Of a stretch of 64,000 nt of DNA, positions 33,939 through 45,890 are shown one piece after another. Within the stretch, counting starts at the first letter, position 1. Each line of letters opens with the position of its first letter. Made by a program: the position numbers and the translations under genes. The stretch is from Nageia nagi (taxonomy: Eukaryota; Pinophyta): contig JBITNC010000001.1 in the NCBI GenBank assembly GCA_050084985.1, positions 190,216,001 through 190,280,000 on the forward strand, read 5' to 3'. Under the pieces are notes generated by a model. It had not been told where the DNA came from. It ran no database searches and saw only the letters and a program-made list of their open reading frames with translations.

Positions 33939-36704
33939 TCAATGGAGGAACTTGGATTTTGGATTATATGATATATCAATTTGTTTTTCTTGTATGTTTT
34001 GAGTTCCAGTATCAACTCCAACTATTCCTATAATAGGTTGATTACTTGGATTCCAGGTGGGTGTCACTTGACTGTAATTAGGTATAATAGATACTGTATT
34101 TACTTGATATGAAGGAAGTGAGTCTTGATAATTTTTTAAATTTTTATCTGAAATAAAAATATGGTCTTCAACTTCCAAGTTATTATCTTTGATTGAATTT
34201 TGAGTTCTATTTCTGAATGCTAGATAATTTTTCGTACTATGACCTCTTTGATGGTGATAATTACAATACTCATTTTTGTTATATTTTTCTTTCCTCATAA
34301 TTTTTATTTCACCATATTCAATTTGGACCTTCTCAATTATAACTGCCTGAGAAATAACTTCTTCGAGAGTATTATGTTGTTGGATTTGTAATATAGTAGC
34401 TATAGGCTTTAAACAGTTTTGACTAAATAATTTAACTAACTCCTCCTGAGGTAAGGTATAGGGCATGCCATACAGTATACCCTTCCATAGTGAAACAAAG
34501 TCAACAATTGGTTCATTCTGAGATTGTTTTAGTTCTACAAGATCCGTAATAGAAGATTCCTCTTTGATATAAATCCTAAAATGTTGTAAGAACAAGTCTG
34601 CCAATTGAGGAAATGAATAAATACTATGTCATGGCAAATTATTATACCATTCCAGGGCTTGGGCTATAAGCATCATGGGGAACAAACGTATCATCAAGAC
34701 CTCATCATTAGAAATTAGGTAATTTGAAAACTTAAACCACCTTAAATGTTCCTTAGGATCCTTATTTCCTGTAAAAGGAATTATCTTAGGTATTTCAAAG
34801 TTGTAAGGTAATTTCTTCTTAGGGATACTTGGATGGATGGGTTCATTGCAAATATTGTCATATGTCAACTTCTTGAACCTTGATATGTTCATTTCTTTAT
34901 TCATGAAATCTTTCATGAAATTTTCTAATTCTTTATCTGTCCAACTATCCTGAGGATGTTTTCGATATCTTCTATGATTGGTGTTTCTTTCTAACTTCAG
35001 GTCTGAATTATAAGATTCATCATCAGAAAGAGATCTTGATAACAATGATGAAGATGATAATGATGGAAGATTAGAAGGTAAATGATGCCCTTGCATTGGA
35101 TTTCTAAGAGTTGTAGATGGTTGTACTTTATTTTGTTGAGACTTCTCATGAAGTAACCAACTATTTTGAACTTCTTGTTTTACCTTATCAAAAATTTGTC
35201 GTTGTTTGTCAAGCTCTTGCTTTTGTTTTTCTTTGAGTTCTATATTCTTTTCTTTAAGTTTGCCTTCCTCTTCTAACTTACTTTGAACATCTTCATATCT
35301 TTTACTAAAGTTTATAGTTTCTTCATAATCTTTCTCTATGTGTTTTCTCTTTGCCTCCAACTCTATAAAAGAGGGTATCTCTCCTACCCTGAATTGTTTA
35401 GCTAAAGCTTTTCTACATTTTTCTTGCGATGAGGGTTTCTCATAGGAATAAGGATCATAGAAGAATTTGTTTGAGATCTTACATTGAGGATTTGTTTGTG
35501 AGGTTCTTACTGAATATAAGGTCATTCTATAAAAATCTTCCATACAAGACCTAGCCCTATGAAGTGTTTTTTGATAGGTGGGGTCAGTTATCCTAGCTTG
35601 TGAAGAGGGGCTTTGAAGTTGATAATCTAAGCTCTCGAGAGGCAATTCTCTTTGTTGATTAGAGTAAGAGTCTTGATATCTCCCTACTTGATAATTAAGA
35701 GGTGATGATAATTGCATCCAAGCTTGACTCTTTTGGTTTGCATAAGTTTTTACATCATGCTTTTGTCTTATCTCTTCTTGTCTCATTTCTTTGACAAACT
35801 CATTGAAGGTTTTATCATGTTGATCGTAAGAAGAACATGCTTGTTGTTGTTTATGGGATTCCCTTTGCAAAATATTCTTAGCTTTTTCATTATAGAAAAT
35901 ATTCCTAAGTAATTTATTTGTTGTAGGGCTATCTTCTTTATCACATTCCCAATTTTTCATCAAGCTAGTTTGATATTTTGAAGGTATTTTTAGTGGGTTC
36001 GAACAACATTCATCCTCATAAAACTTTGTATCATTATTGTGATGTGTTGTTTCCCCACATGGATGTTCATTCCTAAGCTCATATGTGTTAGCTTTGGAAA
36101 TTTTATTTTTATATTTTTCATTTCTTTGTGATTGAAATTCTTGAGATTCAATAATACAATCTATGGATTTTTTAATTCTTATGTGAGGCTCTCCAATTTC
36201 TACTTGTGATGAGAATGAACAAGTTTCATCCTTGAACTCAAGAATATCATGAGATTCATGGGAATCAATAGAAGGTCTTGTAGCCTCTAGAAGGGCAGGA
36301 GAATGAAATTGCAATTCTGAGGAATGTTCTAAAATGTCCTCAAGATTCATGTCAAACTCCTCTTCTTTAATATCATATTCATCCCATGACGGGGGTGAAG
36401 GAATGGAAGAACTATACTCTAACTCTTCATGGGATCTAACAAGGCTTTCTGAGGATTGCAAAAGAGGTATGTTACATTGTTCTATCTCTGCTAAGTATGG
36501 TAAAAGCTTTTCAATGTCAATATAAAAATCACTCTTCATGACCTTTGAAGTAGAATAAGTATCTAAGGTTATCTTGGCAAGATGTGACCATAGTCTCTGT
36601 ATTTTTTGTTTTACTTTGATAGGAAAAGGAACATAATTTAAAAGTGCAACCAAGATAAACCTCATAATGATAAAATTCAAAGGCCTTTTAATTGTTCTCA
36701 ACAA
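33939..36704 (-). pseudogene. element B gag with very long N-terminal extension, one in-frame stop
   Basis: A 691-codon open frame (36704-34629) continues in the same frame after one TGA (34629-34631) for 221 codons from 34604. The gag core starts only at about residue 633 (IIPFTGNKDPKEHLRWF) and runs across the stop through FVSLWKGILYGMPYTLPQEELVKLF to a zinc-knuckle-like YCNYHHQRGHSTKNY, where the usual first and last cysteines are changed. The preceding about 630 residues are charged and Ser/Gln-rich, with a coiled coil near 460-535; no known domain was recognised. The TGA fits a CGA-to-TGA change of the CpG-decay kind. Confidence 0.82.
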
Positions 36705-37339
36705 TTCAAGATTTGTATGGATCTAGAGTGACTGACACATGCCTATGTTTCTATTTGTTACAAAGGGGGTTCAAAGTAAAAAACTTAAATAAAATCAACT
36801 TTTAACATCTTTTAAACCTATTCATTTGTATGACCTATTATATCATTCCATAAATGAAACATGTTAATTGAGTATTTGAACAATTTTTTTTTTGTAGGCT
36901 TTTATAAACAAACATCGTAAAAGAAATTTTTATTTTTATCTTTTATGTTTATGTTTTCAAAAAGACAATTCAATGCACAAACACCCTACATGCGAGTTTT
37001 CATTTAACGATATGATTATCTTTTTTAAGTTTTTCACATATTTTTAAATATCTGAAATAAATGAACGATATGAGTTGTTCATTTTTAGTCTTTTAATTTT
37101 CCTAATTTTGTTTTGAAACAATACAACTCGTTAATGTTAGATTATTCCTCTAAGGCCTTATGAAATGCATTTAAACGAGTAAAATACATTTATGCATACT
37201 ACCCTCCCAAATATTCATGTTCATTTACTTATCTTATCTTAATGTGATACAATCAAAAGTTTATTTTAAGTGAATCTTGACCTTAATAAACCCCGTTGTT
37301 CTTTTTAATTATAATGTGATTCATTATCCAACCTCTTAA

Positions 37340-38045
37340 TGACGTTCATTAACCCTTTCCAGCTATGGAAGTATTATGTGTGATAAATTCCCTCTTCTTG
37401 CTAGTCACATATCTCTTCGGCCTCCAATGGAGTGGTAAGAGCAAACTTGGTAAGAAGTCGTTAAGTGTAGATAAATTAGTTAAGTGAGGTTCAATTACTC
37501 CTCCAAGAGTCACATATCCCTTCGACCTCCAATGGAGTGGTAAGGGTAGACATCTTTAAGAGTTTTAATGTGAAGTATATTTCCAAAATGAAATGTGAAT
37601 AAATTTTACCTCTTTCACTTAACTTATTTTTGATCACTTAAGATCGCTTGAGGCGCAAAAGTGAGAGCATACTTTGTTAAGTGAAAGTACTTAGTGTATT
37701 CAAATCCATCCAATTCATTAACCTTTTAATATGCTTTATACTACCCAAAAACCTGATTTATTTTCTTTAGGTTCATTCCAAATTAAGTGTGATTCATTTA
37801 CTCCTTCCAATTATGAAAGTATTATGTGTAGTAAATTACCTCCTCTTACTAGTCACATATCCCTTCGACCTCCAATGGAGTGGTAAGGGCAAACTTGGTA
37901 AGAGGTCATTATGTGTGGATAAATTAACCAAATTAGTGATAGTGTGAATGTGAAAGAAAAGAAGAATTAATTACTCCTTCTTATCAAGTCTATTCTGGTC
38001 ACCTTAGATCGCATGAAGCGCAAAGGGAGAGCATAAGTAGACAAG
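37340..38045. repeat. duplicated leader block of element B with near-palindrome
   Basis: CACATATC(C/T)CTTCG(A/G)CCTCC-AATGGAGTGGTAAG occurs three times (near 37407, 37511, 37856). ATCGC.TGA.GCGCAAA..GAGAGCATA occurs twice (near 37644 and 38010). The core CTCCAATGGAG is a near-perfect hairpin palindrome. The larger block repeats at roughly 450 bp. Confidence 0.85.
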
Positions 38046-38264
38046 ATAAAAAGTATTAATGTGTACGAACCCTTCACCCAAAACATGAAAATAAATACAT
38101 AACATTATACATAAAGTAAATTAATAAAAAATGCATTTAACCTTTTCTACCCGTTCTTATATGCACTCTGAAAACATAAATCAGAAAAGTAAATATGAAG
38201 TTTACCCCTTTTTATTTAGTATATAAACATCAACTGGTGTGAAAAAGGGGATATAGTAGGACCT

Positions 38265-38472
38265 ATGTTCAGGTCGTCGGCATTCTATCAGAGTTGCTGG
38301 CATTTTAGTTAAGTCGTCGGTATTCTATTTCAATCGCTGGCGTTCTGACCATAAATTATTGGCATTTCTATGTTTGGGTCATCGGCATTCTGTCAGAGTC
38401 ATCGATGTTTAGTTAAGTCACTGGTGTTCTATTTCAATCGCTGGTGTTCGACCATAAATTATTGGTGTTTCT
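38265..38472. repeat. two tandem units of about 104 bp built of CGTCGGCATTCT-like submotifs
   Basis: Units at about 38265-38368 and 38369-38472 share the order CATTCT.TCAGAG, TTTAGTTAAGTC, TTCTATTTCAATCGCTGG and CATAAATTATTGG. Related CG-bearing motifs occur in both LTRs of element B. Confidence 0.8.
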
Positions 38473-38628
38473 GCAACAGATTTCCTATAAAAAGCATAGA
38501 ATACAAAATTTAAAGTCAGTATATGGAATAACTCAAATAAACCAGATGATAGAAAGGTAGAATTATTTTTAACATAAACAGAAACCTCCCTATCAATGAT
38601 GGAGGTTCCCTCCTTCTAGCACCAAAAT

Positions 38629-39458
38629 GTTACAGTGAAAATAGAGCTAGAATGTAGAATAACATAAAATACAATTATTCTTAGATTTTCACTGAACTTC
38701 AAATTATGTAAAATAGGTAGAAATGTTGTAATTGTAAATTGATATTGATTTTCAACTCAAAATACAATTTTCCCTTGGAAGGGACTTTTACAAATGCCAT
38801 TTGCCAATATGAGAGTATTAGATCTTCATTGTTTTTGATTGGCTTACTTCTCTCCTTGATGTGGACAACCTGTAAATCCTACACACATGCAAAAGATAAT
38901 AACATCAAAGCATCTATGTATGACCTGTATTAAATTGAAACTAGCATAAAACAATAAAAGGGTATGAGCTCACAAGATTTTGGCAGCATACCTACTTAAA
39001 TCCTATTGGCTTTATTTTGGCTTGTATTTATAGATTTTTGGGTGAGATTTTCCAAGGCTGGTAAGGGGGAGTCAAAAGCCACCATAGGTCGTAACTGACC
39101 CCCTCTATCCACAACATCTTGGAAGAATGAGATGTTACAACTTTCTTTTACTATTTTTGGTTTCTGTTCAGCTGTTACAGAGTCGCCAGCGATTACTAGG
39201 CGGATGTCGACAATCATCCTAAAATGTTGGTGATTGTTTTGGGTCGCTAGCAACTGGTTTTCAATGTTTATAATAATATTAAAATGACCACCAAATAGCC
39301 AATTTTTATCAAAAAGGGGTCATGTGACCACTCGTTTTGCATGTACTCGATGAGAGCTATCCAATAATATGTTTTTTAAACCTATTTTATATTATCACAA
39401 AGAGTTATGATTATTTCAATGTTTACTAGTTAAAAAGGGACATTTTTAGGTGTCTACA
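38629..39458 (-). repeat. 5' LTR of element B
   Basis: 830 bp, partner of 27809-28649, with a short deletion near 38985-39000 relative to it. Next to it the minus strand reads TTTTGGTGCTAGAAGGAGGG (38609-38628), the probable primer site; I cannot assign the tRNA. Confidence 0.93.
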
Positions 39459-40290
39459 CAGATAATGAAGGAGAATATAACAATAATGAGTTCAATGACT
39501 ATTGTGCTAAGTATGGAATCAAAAGGCAATTTATGATTCCTTACACTCCTCAATAGAATGGTGTTATAAAAAAATAGAATAATTATGGAAATGGTTAGAT
39601 GCATGCTGTGTAATCTTCCTAGTTTCTTATTGGATGAAGTAGTAAGCACTGCTATTTACACCTTGAATAGGTGTCCCACAAAAGTTGTTTAGGGTAAAAT
39701 TCTTTTTGAGGCATGTTTAGGAAGAAAATCTAACATTTGTCACCTTAGGGTGTTTGGTTATGAAGCATTCTCCTACATTGTTTCTAACAAAAGGAAAAAG
39801 TTGGATAAAAGAGCTAAAAAATGCATCTTTGTTGGTTATGATAGTTAGCATAGAGGTTATAGGCTCTACTCTCCATCATATAAAGTTATGTTTATTTTAA
39901 GGGATGTAAATTTTAATGAGCTTCCTAAAGAATTTGCTTCTAATGAGGATGTTGATGATCCAAAGAACTCTTCATTTGCATCTAGCTGATTAGATATTGA
40001 TGTAGACAAGTCACCTCAAGAATAAAATTCTCCAACATAAAAGGTAATAAGGAGTATGACCTTGAACAAATCCTTATTTATCAGATTGACAACAAGCATG
40101 AGCCCTCAACCTTCAAAAAAGCTTCTAAGCACAAGTGCTAGATGGAAGCCATGAAAGTGGAGTATGAGGCATTTATGAAAAATGAAACTTAGGATTTGGT
40201 TCCTTATCCCAATGAGAAGAATGTGATTGGTAATAAATGGATCTACAAGGTCAAGTTCAATTTTGTTGAAGATATTGAGAAATACAAGGC
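39459..40290 (+). pseudogene. A1 integrase 3' half and start of RT
   Basis: After element B the A1 integrase resumes with DNEGEYNN, FNDYCAKYGIKRQF and IPYTPQ, a stop, then NGVIKK. Broken frames cover the rest of integrase. GYRLYSPSYKV and FASNEDVDD mark the linker. WIYKVKF (near 40240) is the RT start, cut at EKYK by the A2 insertion. Confidence 0.85.
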
Positions 40291-40784
40291 TATTGAAATG
40301 TATAATGCATTATTGTAAAGGTTTGTATTAAATCTTCTATGTAAGTTCACTAATACTTAAGGATATCATTTGATACCTTAAGTATTTAAGTGAATATGAT
40401 AATATAACTTGTCCTACACTCCATGTCATGAGCATGCCTCTTTGTTAAAAGGATGTGCATATCATGCTTTTGTACATTGGATAAAAGGGTGATTCAAAGA
40501 GGGATTTTGACCTATAAATAGAAGGCTCCCTCTTTGTGATCACACACCAATTATGGAGTAAAGTTATGCTATAGGATAAAAGTGTAGGAGTTGAGATTAG
40601 GAGGATTGTAAGAGAGTTGTATTTGTGATTGAAGTAAAGATATAGTTAGTAGATGTACTTCTAGTTGGAGGAACCACTTACATCTTGTGTTGTGAGATTA
40701 CTTTATGAGTTTGTTAGATGTAATTGTGAGCTTTCATGTGATCTTGGTTGATTAAAAATTATCTTGTTAGTGTTAGTTCCTTCA
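40291..40784 (+). repeat. 5' LTR of A2
   Basis: 494 bp, TATTGAAATG to CCTTCA, TATAAATA at 40513. The primer site TGGTATCAGAGC follows at 40788-40799. Confidence 0.93.
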
Positions 40785-40799
40785 AATTGGTATCAGAGC

Positions 40800-43700
40800 T
40801 TGGTGTGGAAGCTCTTCTTCAACACTTTGGGAGGTTCTTCATCCTTAGTCATCACCTTTGGAAGTTTACTCTTATTCATTGTGAGGTAAAATCAAGAGAA
40901 GGTATAACTCCTCATTTTATAGAAATTCAATGTAATTGTTATTTATACTAACAATTTCTATGTCTATTGCAATTCTTATTACAAAATTGATTATATATAT
41001 ATTTTACTATTACAAAAATTACCTTAATCCTCCTATTAAAAAAATTATAGTTATACTCAATTTTTTTAATACTAACACAAAGTAAGGTAATTTTTTTTAT
41101 TATCAAAATAATTATAAATGGTTCATTTATTCAAAAGATGACCTTCTTTAAGTCTATCCTTGTTTGATACTAACAAAAATGAAGAAGTGTGCTTTTACAA
41201 AAATTTATATGCATTACTTAGTATGATATCTCCTTTTTTTAAAAATTTTGGGGTGTTTTTCTTTGTTTTATTTAAATAAAAAGGGGGGGGGGGGGGGGGG
41301 GCGAAATGTTGTGGTTGGTAGCGCAACTCCTAGCTAGTGGTAGTGAAAATCATCCTCCTAGTTTGCATTGGCTCTTTGGTGGCCTATGCAGGCTATCTCC
41401 TTGCCATCTTCTCCCTAGCACCACTCCTCACAGCTCCCATGGTGCCGCTTCTCGTAGCTCCCTCCTCTTCTCTTCACCTATTTCCTATTCCTTAACATGG
41501 GTATGTGATTATAGCTCTAAGAAGAAGAGGTCTTGAGTTTCCTATAGTAGATTATAAATATCAAGAGTCTAGTTAAGGAGATCATTGATGGCGAGTGTCT
41601 ATTCATGGCTTGACTAATGAATGTGTAGGCTTCTGAGCAAGTGCAAGCTACCATGTTAACTTCCTTTTTATTGCTATCTAGTTATTATTATTGTAGTGGG
41701 TTGGTGTAGATGCCTCCTCTCTTCTTAGCCAAAACTCAATGGTAGCACCCATTGCCCCATCACTCTTTGGATTAACCCTCAATTGGTTATGTTTCCATAT
41801 CAAACATTAAAAATCTACATTATTTGTTTAACCCTATGCCCTTATGACTGTGCCTCCACTACACCTCTCACATGACCTAGCTCCTACTCTATCATTGCTA
41901 ATGGTGTAGCTATTCTCCCATCCTTGTTGCTGCTCACCTGATGCCTATCTCCCATTTTTTTATCTCTCTTCTCTACCAAAAACAAACCAACATAAGGTCT
42001 TAACCATTGACTACAATCCTCTTGAGCTAAGGTCAGCTTTGACACTTATTGTCATTTTTTTTCCATGCCTCTCCTCTGCTATGTAGGCTCATTAATTTTC
42101 GATCTTGCTTGTCTTTTCTGTTTAATGCTCACATACTTTTGTGAGCAAAATGTTACTTGCAAGATACATCTTAGCATTAATTTCCATTTAATGGAGTATG
42201 GGTCTCCACTTTACATTTATTTCTTGCTAACTTGGTAGGTAGTTTATGATGTCCTTCTCCTTGTTTAAAGAGAGTGTTTTTTTTTTTTTTAATAGAGGAG
42301 AAATTAAAACCTTGTTTTTGAATAGAGGAGAAATTAAAACCTTTTTTTGAATGGAGGAGAAATTAAAACTTTTTTTTGGATGAAGGAAAAATTTGAAACC
42401 TTTTATAGCACTTAGCTTTAAGAATATTATTTTATAAACATTTTTTTTAATGACTATTGTCCAAATTTGTTAAGGAAACAGGTAGTTTTTTGGAGGTTAT
42501 CTCAATGGCAATGTTTTATAAAATTGCAAAATAATTAAAGATTGGAATTATTTTAGGATATTTTTAATGTTCTAATCAAATTGAATTTTTTAATTTACTT
42601 AGGCAAAAATGCAATTTCTAGAATGCCAACTTCTTACCTTTTTTTACCTTAAGTTAATATTTTAAATGAAGGGAAAGCATCTTAATTAAAGATTTTTAAG
42701 TAAAAAGGGAGAATTTTATGAATGTTTTACTTAATGGGAATGTTGCATATCTAAGGACTTAATTTTTTTTAAGTTAATGCATGCTTAAGATTAGTACTCA
42801 TGATTAGTACTTATTTTTAAGATATGAAAATATGGATGGTGCATGACTCTGTAAATTTATTCCTTATGCAAAGTTAATAGACTTATGCAAATTATGGCAT
42901 ATTTATTCATTATGCAAAGTTAACTTATGCAAATCATGGAATTAATAAATGCTTAATAAGTATTTATCATTTTTTAACTTGTGACATTTATGGACCTATG
43001 TAAAGATGTCCTTTAAGGGTTAGTAAACAAAATCCATTGAACTCTTAAGGTTCCATGTTATGAATGGATGATGTTTTTCTTATGCTCTTTTACTTCATGT
43101 TTTGCACTTTGATTTATTTGCTTATGCAAACAAAAATGAAAAGATTGAAATGAGAAACCCTCTAAAATGAACACATTTGCATGTCTATTCCACAACATGA
43201 CTTGTTTAGGGAGCCATGAGGTGAGGATAAGAAGATTGGAGCGTTTAAGTTCGATGATCCAAGTGGTGAAAAGTTTATACTTCTTAATTACCCCTAATTC
43301 CTTTGTTGGTCTAGATTTAACTCCAATAGATGAACAAGTATGTGTGTAGTGATACCATATATCCATATGTCCATTCAAAGATTATTATGATAACATAGGA
43401 GGACAACTTAAAACCTAATCAAGATTAATAATTTGGTTGGTCCAATAAATATCGAAACCTTGGAAAATAGCTAGTACTTCTCCTTGTGAGAGCATATTCT
43501 TACCCAAGTGAAATTGGTTGAGGATTGGTAGGACCTAGGCTCCTCTTGTGTGGGCATCTAGTTGAAGGCCTAATTTTAGACAAGAAAATAAGCCTCAATA
43601 ATGTCACTCTACATCTATGTTTCTTGAGATGAGAAATGTATTTGGGTACATGGGTTATTATTTGAATTGTAAAATATTTTCACTTGTGAATCAAATCAAG

Positions 43701-43809
43701 CATGTTTTTTATGTTAAATGTAACATATGTTATTTACTTAGTTAAAATTTAGCATTTAATATTATTTATTGAAACCACATGCTTATTATTTCACATTCTT
43801 GTGTAGCAA
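40800..43809 (+). other. A2 leader with 19-G run
   Basis: Three kilobases without a supported gene. It contains a homopolymer of 19 G at 41283-41301 next to T- and A-runs, and a short A-rich repeat (GAGGAGAAATTAAAAC) three times near 42293-42370. Confidence 0.6.
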
Positions 43810-44371
43810 ATAGTAGAATCTTTTTTACCCAAACACATTCTTGATGCTTCCAACTATGAGATTTGGAAACCATATATGAGAGCTAAATTACAAACAAGGA
43901 AGCTTTGGTAAATAATGAATAAGAACCTTGTACCTCCTATAGATGAAAAGGCACTAGAGGCTTACAATATAAAGAATGAATTAACAACCTTCATGATTTA
44001 TCGTGCAGTTTCAGATGATGTGCACTTGATGATTTCCTCTTCAACCTTAGCAAAGGAAGCATGGGATAAGCTTAAGCAAATCTACCTTGGTTCAAACTTT
44101 TCAAGAAGATTTACCATTCTTCAAAAGTTGCTTCAATCTCATCAAGGGAAGGATGAAAATATGGCTATCTACTTGAACAGAATCATTAACTTAAGGACCC
44201 AACTTATTACTTGTGGGTGTAATTGGATCAATAATGAGTTCATGGTCTTCATAATTCTTCAAAGCCTCTATTCAAAGCTTGGAAACTTTGTAATAGTTAT
44301 GGAAACAAGGCTTGATAATAAAGAAAAAGTTTTCTCCCTTGAGAACCTTTAAAGGCACCTATTGAAAAAGA
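43810..44371 (+). pseudogene. A2 gag, start codon lost, zinc knuckle deleted
   Basis: Homologous to A1 gag, but the expected ATG reads ATA (43810). A long open stretch (43915-44352) covers the UBN2-type region (LKQIYLGSNFSRRFTILQKLLQ). At about 44352-44371 it runs straight into the protease segment, so the Asn-rich linker and zinc knuckle present in A1 are missing. Confidence 0.83.
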
Positions 44372-45523
44372 AGTCTACTCCATGTCTCACTCTTTTTCAT
44401 CTGAATGGATTATTGACTCTAGTTGCACTAATCACCTATGCTTTGAAAAAGAAAAGTTTGAAAACTTTCACAAGTATAAAAGAGAATGTAGTTATGATAT
44501 GTGATAACTCTACCTTTAAAGTCTAAGCAAGTGGGAGTGTGCTAATTCATGAAAAGGTTCTTGAAAATATTCTTTATGTTCCTAAGTTAAGGATGAATCT
44601 TCTATCTATGATACAAGTTGCTATAAAAGGGTACTCTTTTGAGTTCAACTCTCAATCTTGATGCATTAGGGAAGGACTTACCACTTTGGTTAAAGGATCT
44701 ATGAAAGATAACCTCTACATTATGGATCAAGTTCCATTAAAGATGTGTCTTACTTCTAATGTGTGTTCGAAAGGTAATCTTTAGCACCATCATTTAGGGC
44801 ACCTTAACCACAAGAGTATTCAAGTCATGAAAGACCAAGAACATGTGGAAGGTTTGCCTTCAATTTCTCCTTTGGTTGGTCTATGTAAGAAGTGCATTCT
44901 TGATAAGATGCATAGATAAACATTTGAAAAAGATAAAGTAACAAGAGCATCTCAACCTCTTCAACTTGTGCATTCAGATTTGATAGGTTCATTTTAGACT
45001 AAGTAGCTTGGAGGAACATCTTACATCTTGACCTTCATTGATAACTTTAGTAGGATGAAATTTGGGTATCTACTTGAGCACAAGGATCAAACCTTTGAGA
45101 GTTTTAAGGTTTTTAAAGCCTTTGTTGAAAATCAAACTAACCTTAAAATCAAGATGTTGAGATCAAATAATGGGGGAGAATATAATAATGAGTTTAATGA
45201 TTATTATGCTAAGTATGGAATCAAAAAGCAGTTTACAATTCCATACACTCCTCAGCAGAATGGTGTTATCGAAAAGAAAATAGAATAATTATGAAGATGG
45301 ATAGATGCATGTTGGCTAATCTTCCTAAATTCTTATGAGATGAAGTTAAAAGTACTACTATTTACACCTTGAATAGGTGTCCCATAAAAGCTGTTTAGAG
45401 TAAAAATCCTTTTGATACATGGTCAAGAAGAAAACCTAACATTTCTCACCTTAGGGTGTTTGGTTGTGAAGCTTTCTCCTACATTGTTTCTAAGAAAAAG
45501 AAGATGTTGGACAAAATTCCTAA
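44372..45523 (+). pseudogene. A2 protease, GAG-pre-integrase and integrase, broken
   Basis: Protease tail VLIHEKVLENILYVPKLRMNLLS near 44540-44610, GAG-pre-integrase HHHLGHLNHKSIQ near 44785, integrase FIDNFSRMKFGYL (first Asp pair changed to DN), LRSNNGGEYNNEF (second Asp changed to Asn) and PYTPQQNGVIEKK. The stretch 45028-45288 is open. It ends at the deletion junction 45518-45524. Confidence 0.85.
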
Positions 45524-45890
45524 ACTCCATGTCATGAGCATGCCCCTTGGTTAAAAGGATGTGCATGTCATGCTTTTGTACATTGGATAAAAGGGTGATT
45601 CAAAGAGAGATTTTGGCCTATAAATAGAAGGCTTTCTCTTTGTGATCACACACTAATTATAGAGTAAAGTTATGCTATAGGATAGAAGTGCAGGAGTTGA
45701 GATTAGGAGGATTGTAAGAGAGTTGTATTTGTGATTGAAGTAAAGATCTAGTTAGTGGATGTATTCCTAGTTAGAGGAACCACTTACATCTTGTGTTGTG
45801 AGATTGTTTTGTGAGTTTGTTAGATGTAATTGTGAGCTTTCATATGATCTTGGTTGATTAAAAATTATCTTGTTAGTGTTAGTTCCTTCA
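45524..45890 (+). repeat. truncated 3' LTR of A2
   Basis: Begins at the ACTCCATG that corresponds to 40418 in the 5' LTR and ends CCTTCA before AAGGC. TCCTA is shared by both sides of the junction (45518-45522), which suggests microhomology-mediated deletion. Confidence 0.92.

Larger units (their letters stand above)
36705..38628 (-). other. element B leader
   Basis: 1.9 kb between primer site and gag start, with two internal repeat systems (37340-38045 and 38265-38472). No coding region supported. Confidence 0.6.
27809..39458 (-). mobile_element. element B: gag-protease-only gypsy-like LTR retrotransposon inside A1
   Basis: An 11.65-kb element whose plus-strand ends are TGTTACAG and GTGTCTACA. 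It is flanked by CAAAT (27804-27808) and CAGAT (39459-39463), a 5-bp duplication with one mismatch, and the A1 integrase resumes on both sides. It reads on the minus strand: 5' LTR 38629-39458, primer site, 1.9-kb repeat-bearing leader, very long gag, protease, then 4.3 kb without recognisable pol, polypurine tract, 3' LTR 27809-28649. The protease style is Tat/Ogre-like gypsy. Lacking RT and integrase, it would depend on another element. Confidence 0.88.
40291..45890 (+). mobile_element. element A2: copia family A element nested in A1, 3' deleted
   Basis: Flanked by perfect AAGGC duplications (40286-40290 and 45891-45895) inside the A1 RT, whose KYK/ARLVAKGF reading resumes across the insertion. 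It has a 5' LTR, primer site, leader, gag, protease, integrase, then jumps directly into the middle of the 3' LTR at 45524. RT, RNase H and the first about 127 bp of the 3' LTR are deleted. It is the same family as A1, so this is self-nesting. The LTRs differ at about 20 of 367 shared positions (hand count). Confidence 0.93.
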
